In this document: piece after piece, positions 34,346 to 45,500 of the stretch
Layout: each line of letters opens with the position of its first letter
How positions within the stretch are numbered: position 1 is the first letter of the stretch
Assembly (NCBI RefSeq): GCF_030269925.1
Contig: NC_085128.1
Span: 6,016,501 to 6,080,500, forward strand
DNA: 64,000 nt
Source: Bombyx mori
Taxonomy: Eukaryota; Arthropoda; Insecta; Lepidoptera; Bombycidae
Direction: 5' to 3'
Program-made: the position numbers and the translations under genes
Notes under the pieces: model-generated
Databases searched by the model: none
Seen by the model: the letters and a program-made list of their open reading frames with translations, nothing else
Told to the model about the DNA's origin: nothing

Positions 34346-35524
34346 CCACCAACTACAACCACACAGGATTAAGGGCCACATGCACGTCTCAATACGTTGG
34401 CAATAAACACATAGGATATTATTACCATGGACAGATAAATCAAATGTGTGATATATTTAGTACAGTATTATTATATTAGTAATATTATATTTAGTACTAC
34501 TATATAGAGGTTGCTAGCTCTTCATATTTAATGATATAAAAAGGAAAAAGCTTCTGATATAAGGGCTTCTGACTTCATCACACATAAATTAGTATCATAA
34601 AGTAAATTTAAAATGATTTGGAAAATTTACGGCCCTGCATTTTAGGTTGATCGTTGCCTGCCAATGTGCATCATATCAATCGACTGTGCATTCATATCAA
34701 TTCAAGTGTTGCAGGGCAATAAATATAATTTTAAATTTATTGTATTCAGATAATGCAGTACTGCGTGTATCTACGGTGTATGGATTTTATTCGGATATAG
34801 TTGCCTAGGAAAACGAGTTTTTGGTCGCCAATTATGACTGTAACTGCATTTCTTAAATTAGGAATGGTAAAATTATTATAATACAATTGTAAAAACTGCA
34901 AAACTACGACATCCTTATTAATTAAATTTTTCCGTCTATACGGTTTTGTTTTGACTGCAGCTAGATAGAATTTTGGCTACTGCAAGCTTATTTAGCTTTT
35001 CAATACTTTTTAGAACAATTGGTTTTTTTTGTATGTTAAGAAGTTATGAAATTGCCTAATATTTGAGAAAAAACAGATTTTAAATTAAATTTGAAGCGTA
35101 ATTTAATACAAGAACGATTTTCGGAACAATCAGAAACTTTCATATCTGTTTTATGGGGTGATTTGGCAAGTCAGTTAAAATTACATTGAATCGCGAAATG
35201 GGTCGAGTTTTGTCTGCACTACGCACAGTCCTGAATTCACGGCGTGATCTTTGATCTCAGTTACAGTCACCGCGGTTTATGTGAACGTCTATTTATATTC
35301 ACGCCGTTTTAATAGCGTTTTTTGAGGTGAAGACTGCGATCGACGTGCGGAGATTTGTTGTTTCTGTCAGTCAAGGTGGTCTTTAGGCTTGTTTGAAATT
35401 AGAAGCAATCATTTCAATCGTAGTAATAAATAATATTATTAAATTTATCATTGGAGTAAAATTTTAATGAAATTTATTTCGTAAAAATAAACGTCTCTCG
35501 TAAATTCGGTTCCGACTCGGGATG
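34346..35524. other. Intergenic, no gene seen
   Basis: AT-rich, with ATTATATT-type simple runs around 34450-34510. I see no exon or recognisable mobile element. Confidence 0.5.
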
Positions 35525-35910
35525 CTGGTTACAAGTAAACAATGAGCGCTGTCATACCCGATCCTGTAGACCGAATGGTAAATAGTCGACGTCGGCCTAA
35601 GCACGTCATTACGGATCCTCCCGATCCACTAACGGTGCTTTTAGGTAACAGAAGCACCGGTCACCGTCCTCGTCGAACCCGTCGCTTGCGACGAAGGGCT
35701 CGACGAGCGAATTTACACATAAACACAGCCCACTGAGTTTCTCGCCGGATCCTCTCAGTGGGTCGCGATTCCGATCCAGTGGTAGATTCTGCGAAGCGCT
35801 GCTCTTGCCAGTGTTAGCAACACTCCCGGTTAGAGTCCCGTGAGCTCAACTACACGCCAAGGAGAAGCTGAAATAGCCTTTTTTCTCCTACCTACGCCGA
35901 AAGTTCGGTT
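35525..35910 (+). repeat. Jockey-type LINE 3' end with remnant coding tail
   Basis: The open stretch at 35542-35736 encodes the C-terminus of the Jockey-type ORF2, with VIPDPVDRMVNSRRRPKH and an Arg-rich end, closely matching the long element at 61400-61570. The 3' untranslated part follows to a T-rich stretch near 35885. It is a 5'-truncated copy. Confidence 0.85.
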
Positions 35911-36732
35911 TTCCTCCCGCTGTACAGGGAAGAAAGTCTAACTTTTTCTCCCTGGGTACTGACAAGTGCGCATGCGCGTAGTGATAAAATTCTCCGCCAT
36001 TGTTGTGCTCGGGTAGTTTGCAATATTGTGTTTAGTGTAAAAGTGAAATAAACAAAAGGCAATAAAATTTAATAGTGAACTATTAAAAAAGATGAGTTCA
36101 TCAGACAGTTCTTATTCAATTACACACATGTGTACAATGTACTCTAAAGGCTAGATAGGAAAACAGCGCTAATTTTATTAAATTTATTGAAATGTAACTT
36201 ATTTTTCCAATGTCTATTAATTCCATTTCCATTTTCAATTTCTATTATCGTTGCACGCCTCGCTTGTTCTACGATTCTTTAGAGAGGTGAAGTAGCTGTT
36301 TTATACCACGGGGGCATTGAAATTATCTAAAAACAAGAAAGAAAAAAACATGCAGCAAAACGTCAATAGTATTATCACAACTTTAGCACAAGATGTAGCT
36401 GATAAATTGGTTATTCTTTAATTTCAATAGGAATTGAGTTAGTAGCTATAAAACAACCCGCGCTCTAAAAGTATCCGTGGCATGATTCATTTTTCGTTAT
36501 GATTGGATTCATTCGTACTGAAGAACAAATATTGTATATGACATTGACATGTTCCTGTTCAAAAGAGGATTAAGAAGAATAACAAATTCCCATAATAGAT
36601 AGTTTCCTTTATATTGCTTTATATTTGATATTTATGGGCCATTTTCCGACAGGTGGACTCCACGTTAGTTTGAAACAGCTGGCAATAAAAAAAAATAGAA
36701 TCATGTTATATTAACGCAGTTAGTATGATATA
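35911..36732. other. Intergenic, no gene seen
   Basis: No coding exon or repeat that I can name. The start is a short T- and C-rich run, the rest AT-rich up to the mariner TIR. Confidence 0.45.
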
Positions 36733-38006
36733 CGAGGGCGGCACTGAAAATTTCACACAACATTACTATTTAAAAATGTATTTATTGCTTTTCGAAGTAT
36801 TCTCCGCGAAATTTGACACATTCTTCCATACGATGGAACCAATCATTGAAGCAACCATTCCATTCGGAAGTTGGGGTCTCCAAAATGGCCGTTTTGTAGG
36901 CGTCCACAGCTTCTTCAGGTGATGAAAATCTCTGTCCACGCAATTTATTCTTTATTTTAGGGAAAGTATAGAAATCATTAGGGCTTAGGTCGGGGCTGTA
37001 CGGCGGATCGTCTAATAATTCTATGTTATCTTGCTCTAAAAACTCTTTTGTTCTGTGCGCGGTGTGAGAACTCGCATTGTCGTGATGGAGGATGATGCGG
37101 CGGTTGCAGCTCTCTTTACGGAGTTCAGAAACGACCTGTGGCAAACAAATGCTAGCATACCATTCTGCATTAACCGTTCTTTGTCCCTCAAGAGGAATAG
37201 TCGTAACATGGCCGGTTTTGGAGACAAACGTGACCACCATTTTTTTTGTAACACTCCGTGAACGAACAGTTTTTGTTGGCTTTAACTCATTTTCGAACAC
37301 CCAAACTCGTGACTGGTTTTTTGTTTCGGGTTCGTACGCGTATATCCAGGATTTGTCACCTGATACAATGTTGTATACAGCATTTGAGGATCCTGCGTGG
37401 AATCTTTCGAGAGTTCTGACGCACCAAGTAACGCGAGCCGCTTTTTGCTCTTCACAGAGCGAATGCGGTATCCATCGGGAAAACAACTTTTTTACACCTA
37501 ATTGTTCATGCAAGATTATTTGTATTTGACTCATGCCAATGTCTAAAGTTGCCTGAATTTCGCGGTATGTCACATGTCGATCTTCCTCAATCAGCTTACG
37601 CACAGCATCAACGTTTTCTTGGGTGACTGCAGTTTTTGGACGACCTTGACGGGGATCATCACTGAGCTTGACACGTCCACGTTGAAGCTCAGCAAACCAG
37701 CGATAAATTGTGGTTTTGGATGGGGCTTCATCACCAAATGCAGAAATCATCCGGTCAACACACTGTTTTTGTGTTAAACCACTTCGAAAGTCATAATAAA
37801 TCATCGCTCTTGAATTTTCTCGAGTCAATTCCATTTTCTCAACGACTAAACAAGTTTGACAAAACCTCGTGACAAGACCGAGAATCTTTTTTTAAATAAA
37901 TAAATGGTATTCGATTTTTAAAACAAAGGAGTTTTCAATTAAAAAGATTTTAATATGACAGGAACAGTGGAAATATTCCATTCCCGATACTTTTAGTGCA
38001 GCCTAG
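36733..38006 (-). mobile_element. mariner element (DD34D), copy 2
   Basis: Same family as 7738-9034. The left end CGAGGGCGGCACTGAAAA is intact and preceded by TA. Relative to copy 1, 16 bases are missing just inside the left end (after GAAAATTTC). The right end has decayed to GTGCAGCCTAG before TA. The transposase frame is complete. Confidence 0.93.
36782..37834 (-). CDS. mariner transposase (open frame, 350 residues)
   Basis: A full-length mariner transposase without stops. The helix-turn-helix part retains YRWFAELQRGRVKLSD, with no insertion as in copy 1. The acids are in SGDKSW, HHDNASSHTA and YSPDLSPNDF (DD34D). The first Asp is kept, but the following Glu of the usual GDES/GDEKW context is Lys. 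NELKPTK is present where copy 1 has lost two residues. Of the two copies this one better matches a standard transposase, but its element ends are damaged, so it could act only on other copies, if at all. Expression is unknown. Confidence 0.93.
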   Translation of the reverse strand: MELTRENSRAMIYYDFRSGLTQKQCVDRMISAFGDEAPSKTTIYRWFAELQRGRVKLSDDPRQGRPKTAVTQENVDAVRKLIEEDRHVTYREIQATLDIGMSQIQIILHEQLGVKKLFSRWIPHSLCEEQKAARVTWCVRTLERFHAGSSNAVYNIVSGDKSWIYAYEPETKNQSRVWVFENELKPTKTVRSRSVTKKMVVTFVSKTGHVTTIPLEGQRTVNAEWYASICLPQVVSELRKESCNRRIILHHDNASSHTAHRTKEFLEQDNIELLDDPPYSPDLSPNDFYTFPKIKNKLRGQRFSSPEEAVDAYKTAILETPTSEWNGCFNDWFHRMEECVKFRGEYFEKQ

Positions 38007-38069
38007 TAGTCATATAGTAAACCTTGGGCAATTGATTGGCCTTTGGATCAAACTTAATTTTGATGCCTA

Positions 38070-38472
38070 TTTATAATAAAAGTCGTCGTGGCCTAAGCAA
38101 TTAGACGTCCGGTGCATTCGTATCGAGCGATGCACCGGTGTTCGAATCTCAGGCGGGTACCAAGTTTTCTAATGAAATACGTACCCAACAAATGTTCACG
38201 ATTGACTTCCACGGTGAAGGAATAACATCGTATAATAAAAATCAAACCCGCAAAATTATAATTTGCGTAATTACTGGTGGTAGGACCTCTTGTGAGTCCA
38301 CGCGGATAGGTACCACCACCACCCTGCCTATTTCTGCCGTGAAGCGTTCCGGTTTGAAGGGTGGGTCAGCCGTTGTAACTATACTGAGACCCTTAGAACT
38401 TATATCTCAAGGTGGGTGGCGCTTTACGTTGTAGATGTCTATGTGAGCTCGTCCACCCATATAAGCGATAAA
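38070..38472 (+). repeat. Bm1-type SINE, essentially full length
   Basis: A tRNA-like head GTCGTCGTGGCCTAAGC with box-B-like GGTGTTCGAATCTC, then ATGTTCACGATTGACTTCC, the middle TGGTAGGACCTCTTGTGAG and the tail GTGAGCTCGTCCACCCATA, ending in A-rich sequence. A segment near the end (GGGCTCCAGTAACC..) is deleted. Confidence 0.92.
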
Positions 38473-40044
38473 AAAAAATCTAATAGGTTTTTAAGTTAAG
38501 ATAAGAGAAAAGGATTCAAATAAAAATTATATATTATTGAGACATCATATATTAGCCGCGGGTACGTATTTCATAATTTTCATTAACAAGATTCAGAAAA
38601 AACTCAGTTTGAAGACTATATAGATTTGAATCAACTAAGTCCCATGTTATTGAAAGTTTAAGCGACATTTAAATGTTAGCTATGTGGCAGGATGTGAGGC
38701 TAATCTGCAAACGAGTATTATCACTACTTATGGAATAATCACCTTAGTGTCCTATCGTTTGCATGATATTGACTTTGTAATTAAGTAGATAGCTATGAAA
38801 CTAAGTTGAAGGTATAGTATGATTTAATTTAAACATTCGTACGCATTCAACGTCAGACTCAGTAAATACTAGATGAAACAAATGATCAAAATGATTACTA
38901 AGTTTTTGTCAACTATTTGGTGGGGATTCAAATTCAAATTCAAATTAAAAATCATTTATTTCAACTTAGATGTCAGTATGACACACTTGTTGAATGTCAA
39001 AATACAAATAACAATGTTAACTCTACCACCGGTTCCAAAAAAAGCCACAGTCCTGAGAAGAACCGGCGAAACAAACTCAGCGGGCTTTTTTTTTTTGTTT
39101 TTTCTCAAATATTTTTTTTTTTTTAAATAAATAGAAATATTCACAATAAAAGAAAAAACAAGTCAAAAAAATACAATTAAAAAAATAATAATAATAATGA
39201 AAAATGAAAAGGCCAGGAGCGAGCGCCTCATTCCCACGTAGTGCCATCTAGTAAATAATCCTTAATTTTATAATATGCCTTGTTGCACAAACGTTCCTTA
39301 ACAGTTTTCTTAAATCTATGAACAGGTAGTAGTTGAACGTTTAGGATTATAGGGGATATATTACATATTATAATAAAAATTTCATTTCAATTTTTTTACT
39401 GTTTTCATTGAAAGACCAGCTTTCTCGTGTTGAATATTGGCAAAAAATCTTGACACGAAACGTGTTTTCATATCTTGATAAATACTAATGCAACCCTATA
39501 AGTTATTTGAAGTGCGAAAGAAAAAATTGGCACGCCAATTTATCCACTCGTTTGATCATTTTAAATCGTTTCATGGGAACGGCACGTGGAGTTAGAACCG
39601 GATCATTGGAAAATAAATCATTTAAACATTTAGGCATGGATTCTGTTACATATGCTATAGTATCTTACCTTCTGAATTATAGTAAAATTTTGCAAAATAA
39701 AGTGTGTATTATGTCTTTCCTTTTTCAACCTGCGTCCACCCAATGCCGAGTGGAGGTCTCTTTATATACACTTCATTATTTTCGGCCAATGTATTAAACC
39801 GACGCAAAGTAAAAACTTGTCTCAAGTACGTTCTGAATAAACTTAGATTAAATATTGACTACGATAAAGTATAGCTCACACACAGTATAATTACTGAAGA
39901 ATTATTTTACTATATACTTTTTAGAGAATCGATTGCACAAATTGAATGGTGTTGTAATACTAAAATCTGTACAACATTATGTCACACCTTAATTTTGTTC
40001 AAGCTTCAGAGTGAGTTCTGAAGTGGAAACTAAGTGATAGATTT
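38473..40044. other. Intergenic with a probable LINE fragment
   Basis: Around 38925-39130 the sequence has a tandem TTCAAATTCAAATTCAAATT, then CACCGGTTCCAAAAAAAGCC, AAGAACCGGCGAAACAAACT and CAGCGGGC before long T runs. The AGAACCGGCGA..AACTCAGCGGG phrase is common in lepidopteran LINE 3' ends, so I read 38925-39430 as a retroelement remnant of unknown orientation. No host exon was found. Confidence 0.4.
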
Positions 40045-40049
40045 AAGTC

Positions 40050-40482
40050 GTCGTGGCCTAAGGGATAAGACGTCCGGTGCATTCGTATCGAGCGATGCGC
40101 CGGTGTTTGAATCCCGCTGGCGGGTACCAATTTTTCTAATGAAATACGTACTCAACAAATGTTCACGATTGACTTCCACGGTGAAGGAATAACATCGTGC
40201 AATAAAAATCAAACCCGCAAAATTATAATTTGCGTAATTACTGGTGGTAGGACCTCTTGTGAGTCCGCACGGGTAGGTACCACCGACCCGCCTGTTTCTG
40301 CCGTGAAACAGTAATGCGTTTCGGTTTGAAGGGTGGGGCAGCCGTTGTGACTATACTGAGACCTTAGAACTATATCTCAAGGTGTGTGGCGCATTTACGT
40401 TGTAGATGTCTATCGGCTCCAGTAACCACTTAACACCAGGTGGGCTGTGAGCTCGTCCACACATCTAAGCAATTAAAAAAAA
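40050..40482 (+). repeat. Bm1-type SINE, full length
   Basis: Head GTCGTCGTGGCCTAAGGG with box-B-like GGTGTTTGAATCCC, body and tail all present, ending CTAAGCAATTAAAAAAAAAA. It is the most complete copy in the window (about 430 bp) and useful as the local reference. Confidence 0.94.
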
Positions 40483-40574
40483 AAGTAATAATATATTGAA
40501 GTAAGTAAAAGTATGAAACGACGGTTGACCTGATACTGATAAGGTAGCTGCAATAACGCAGAAATTAATTTTTA

Positions 40575-40945
40575 AGCCCACGTCTTTACGGATCCATCAG
40601 ATCCAATAACTCTTGTATTAGATAACTTCAGCTCTAACACTAGGAGCAGGCTTAGGGACCCCGGTAACCGTAATCGTCGAACTCGGCAAAGAGCTCGACG
40701 TGCAACTTAACCCATGCATCAGTCCGCTGAGTACCTCGCCGGATCTTCCCAGCGGGTCGCGATTCCGATCCGGTAGTAGATTCATTCGCAAAGCAGACGC
40801 TTTTGAGTTGTTAGGTCTGCTTTGGAGGCACTCGGGCAGCTCTTAGCAAATCCTACTCGTCCTGGCTGAGCCTTTGCTCGACCACTTGTCCTGGTGAAAC
40901 TAGTAAGGTCTCTGGGCCACCGTCTCTCATTCAATAAAAAACGAC
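40575..40945 (+). repeat. Second LINE family 3' tail
   Basis: Aligns with 9890-10218: TACGGATCCATCAGATCC, CTAGGAGCAGGCTTAGGG, CCCCGGTAACCGTAATCG and a closing GGGCCACCGTC followed by AATAAAAAA. It is less decayed than the 9.9-kb copy. Confidence 0.7.
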
Positions 40946-42460
40946 TAGGATTCAAGCTATTAGATAGAGCTGTTAAAACAATATTGTTGACTTCGACCTT
41001 ATGTCTTATTTAACAGTTAACATATAGATCGCTGTTGTCTAGAACATTAACTTAACATTATCAAATCTTGTTTTTCTAAGAAAGGTTTTTAAGAAAGGAA
41101 AACCAAAAATTACGCCTCGTAAGGCACTGTAGAGTGTGGTTCCATGTAGTGTGAGTGAACTGTGCTGCAGTGGTCCGGTGGTATGATTTAAAGAAGATGA
41201 CAGGACCATCTCCAATAATTACTTAAATTATTTATTCTCACTGCTACAAATGAGAGAAAATAAAGAACTGTGTAGACTAGAAAATGTTCTTTTTTAAAGC
41301 TGTAATTATTTCATAATTGTTTTCTGTTTCGCTATTAATATTAACGGTAACGTCACCTTATGCTTTAACTATACCCTAAAGTAATTATACCATACCATAA
41401 ATACTACCTATACTATACTATATAATACTCTTTATATGTACCTATATTACTCGTGAAATTGTTATGTATTCCAATTTACAAAGAGGGACCGTTAGAAAAT
41501 ACAATAGAGTCTTCGTTCTCATATCTCTTGGAGGTGTGAGCAGCCAGCCTTGTTGTCCTATATTTAAAAAAATATATATATCCAAAGATATCTATATCTA
41601 CATTTACTTTGATCTATATACAATCAAGTGAAACAGATAAGTTCGATGTTGGTGAATTTTGAAATGTTTGTTGGACGGGTGTGTCGCCACATGTGGGTGC
41701 AGTGTTACATAAACCTTAATAGATAGCAATTACCTAAAAAGCAGGCTTTCTAAGGCCCTAGAAATATAGAATTAGAGCAACAAGCGTGGGACTATTGGTT
41801 TTGAAATGTAATGATCGAACTAGTGATTGATTTCGGTCGAGATGCGATCAAGAACTTTATGTACAACGGCAGGTTGATTGAAAATATGGCTTCACTTACC
41901 CCTTTAATGAATTAAAGTACTTAATTCAAAAAGCAAGATAGTAAAGTTGAAAAATTGTGTTTGTTGTCCATAAAAGCAGTGACCGACATATTATAATTTA
42001 AAATGCGATTGTTAAAAACATTTAAATTGCAAAAATGTGCTAAATAAAGCACTGTTTTAGGATATTATCTTTAGATAGGTAAAAAACGGTCCCAAATAGA
42101 AAGTGAGAGACCTTTTTTAAAATAAAGCTGTTTAAAAAGTCTTGAACAATTTCGACACGAAGGAGGAAGCTACATTAACTGGAAAATGTACACTAGAATC
42201 AATTTAAGAATACGATATGCCTTAAAATTATTTCGTCTTTCCAAAATGACACCATTAAGCCTTCATTGCGTGATCTGACATTGTTTGCTAAAATTATTTG
42301 TATATTTCAATAGGTATTTACTTGATTGAATATCCGTTACATTTATATATAAGTACACTGCTTAGTAAGTCCACGAGCGTATGGGGATTAGAATCAAAAT
42401 GGCTTAAAGCTTAGTTAGTACATTCATCGTGAATTGTCTGAAATGGTGGGGTTTTATATT
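40946..42460. other. Intergenic, no gene seen
   Basis: AT-rich DNA upstream of the second RR-2 gene. A TATA-rich run lies near 41400-41440 and 41565-41620 (ATATAT-type). No exon or known element was identified. Confidence 0.45.
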
Positions 42461-42467
42461 TATAAAG
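42461..42467 (+). promoter_or_regulatory. TATA box of second RR-2 gene
   Basis: TATAAAG lies 67 bp before the exon-1 ATG at 42534, leaving room for a start site near 42490 and a leader of about 40 nt. No clear TCAGT initiator follows, so confidence is moderate. Confidence 0.5.
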
Positions 42468-42533
42468 GAACTGCTATGTGGTTTATGTGTACCTTATCGA
42501 GTTTGTGTTGTGAAGTGCACATTGATAACTAAC

Positions 42534-45500
42534 ATGCAGGTGAGTTTGATATTACGTTTAGTAAAAAATTTGGTAAACAAAAAATGTGAATCACAACTTT
42601 TTTTATTATAACGTACCTAAAATAATATGGAAATAATAAAATTAAATCTACCACCATTTTATATGTACACCACAACGATTCAAAATTCATACATTTTTTT
42701 TTGTTGCGTATGAATAATTTATTTTTAATTTCAATACAGTTTGTGAGGTAAATGCTTTTCAAAGTAATAATTTCATCTTGTTTATTTATTGAAACAACAA
42801 AATTTTAATATTCATAGCCCTGTCCCGAAAATAACAGAAAAATATGTATTTTTTAATCAGAATAAAATAAAGCACCGTTATTTAATAATGAATAGACAAA
42901 AAAATCCTTTCAGCTGATGTACTCACTAAATTAGCTGATTGTTAATAAGCTACCAAACTTAATTACGCGTGGTCAAAGCACATATAATATGATTTTCAAA
43001 AAAATACACATTTTTCAGTGTCCAGACCTCTGCCATAAGACGGTACAATATCTTGGTGCTCCACATAAAAAATAATACCTGTGTGCTTAGTGTGAAATTT
43101 TTAACTTCTCGATCGCGTAGAAGTAAATTGGAACAGCTTCCTTTCGTTTGCCGCTAGGGGCGCTGTTCCAACTCCATACAAATTTGAGTAACTTTTACGC
43201 GATCGAGAAGTTAAAAGACTCACATATTAAAAGACTCGAAGCACACTGGTGTAGAACTCCTCCTAATCCACTAACGGTGCTGTTAGGTACCTCAAGCACC
43301 GGTCATCGTTCTCGTCAAGGGCTCGACGAGTATATTATCCCACAGACACAGCCCACTGAGTTTCTCGCCGGATCTTCTCAGTGGGTCGCGTTTCCGATCC
43401 GACGGTAGATTCTGCGAAGCACGGCTCTTGCTAGGGTTCGTGATAGCAATGTCGTCAGGTTTTAGTCGTCACCTATTAGTTAAGGTTACCCGGAATAGTC
43501 TTTCAAGGCCACCAGCATAAGTAGGAAAAAAAGGTGTAGAGCCTGTTCGTTATGTGACAGTGGATACAAACATTAACATTGCCAATAGATGCTGATACTG
43601 TTGGCGTTTGTGGGCACTTCGTTAGCCGCCCCAATCGACTACTTCCATGGTGGGGTGTCATATGCATCACCGTATGCAGTGCACGCTCCTCTGACGGTCC
43701 ACGCTGCTCCTGTGGCTGTCCACGCGGCTCCCCTGGTAGCACACACCCCAGTCGCGGTTCATACGGAAACTGTAGTAAGTTGAAACAAATAAATAATTAC
43801 TTTAAACTATTATTTATTTTTCATTTTTTAGTTGAATATCATATTTTTCAATATTTTTTTTTAAATTGAATTTTCATCGGACCTTAATAAGTATACCAAA
43901 TTTCGAGTTAATCCAACGTTTTGAAGGGGGTCAAAATCGTGTTCAAAGATTCCGTTACAAACATACATACGTCTGAAGCTAATAAAAGCGTATTAAAAAG
44001 GTGCATTTTTTTATATTGGAATGAATCATTATCTTGTTAGTAATTCGTTTTTAAAACACATTTCTTGAGCTTTTAAAGTTAATGAAGCAAATTCCGGAAG
44101 CTCCAGCTGTTTGGATTTGAACTGTAAACAGAATTTTAAATGATTTGAAGTAAAACTTCTGTCATTCCGTGAACGGGTTTGTTTATTTTAATCGGGCAAG
44201 TTATGCTCAATTTATGCTTTTGCTATTCTGTCCAATAAGCCTCTCTGTTATCTTAAATCAAAACACAGCAGTGGACTTTTTTAGTAATGCTGAAACATTA
44301 TAATATTACAAACAATTTTAACTAGTTCTAAATACTCTAATAAAAACATTTTAAGTTTTATGATATAATAGGCACGAAATATTATACCTATTTTTAATTT
44401 CACATATTTGAAGCAATGCTCCGCGAAGGGCTCGGCGAGTAAATTAACCCACAGACACAGCTTCACACAGTTTCTCGCTGGATCTTCTCACTGAATCGCG
44501 TTTCCGATTCAGTGGTAGATTCTGCAAAGCTCTGCTCTTGCTAGGGTTAGTATTAGCAACGTCGTCAGGTTTGAGCCTTGTGAGCTCACCTACTTCTTAG
44601 TTTACGCAGACATAGCCTCACAAGGCTATCAGCTTAGGTAGGAAAAAAAAACACTTTTTTGTCCATAGTTTTTAAATTTTTTATTGCCCTGGTAGGCAGA
44701 CGAGCGCACGGCCCACCTGATGGTGAGTGGTTACCGTCGCCCATGGACTTCAGCAATGCCAGGGGTAGAGCCAAGCCGCTACCTACCGCTCATAGTCTTC
44801 ATTCTTTGTTCTTTGTTCATAGTTGCTAATAAACTGGGCCAGTTTTATTTTTTCAGTTACATTCTATATACTGTACAATTTATAATACCTTTGCAAATTT
44901 TAACATCGACTGACACCGTGTCTACAAAGTGTAAATTTTTAATCAATGCGATGTTCGCAATTGTATGCTATTTCTAATACCAAAAGGTTATTGTACTGTG
45001 TTAAGAATCAGAAAGCAAACAATGAATGAAGCTGATGTTTTCTTGAGCGTAAATTTCCTTTATATATTAATTTATCCTCAAATTTTTTTATTGCTTATAT
45101 GCGTGGACGAGCTCACGGCCCACCTGGTGTTAAGTGGTTACCGGAGTCCATAGATATCTACAACGTCAATGCCGCCACCTACCTTGAGATATGAGTTCTA
45201 AGGTCTCAGTTTTAATGGCTGCCCTACCCTTCAAACCGAAACGCATTACTGCTTCGCGGCCGAAATAGGCAGGGGGTGGTGGTACCTACCCGTGCGGTCT
45301 CACAAGAGGTCCTACCACCAGTGAGTAAGTAAGTAAATTATCCTCAAAATGTCTCTTATATGAAAGCATGGTAAGGTCTTAAATTATTCGCTGTAGAAAT
45401 GTTTGTGCCATCATAGAATAATCTTTTGCATAGTAACAAATAACTACCACATCATTATGGAAACAATAACCACTATGCGCACGTACTAGTACTAATAATC

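Noticed and set aside
38078..38155. tRNA-like sequence with box A and box B (also at 40050 and 57112)
   Set aside because: It is the tRNA-derived head of a Bm1-type SINE: it runs directly into the SINE body and recurs with it. It is not an independent tRNA gene.
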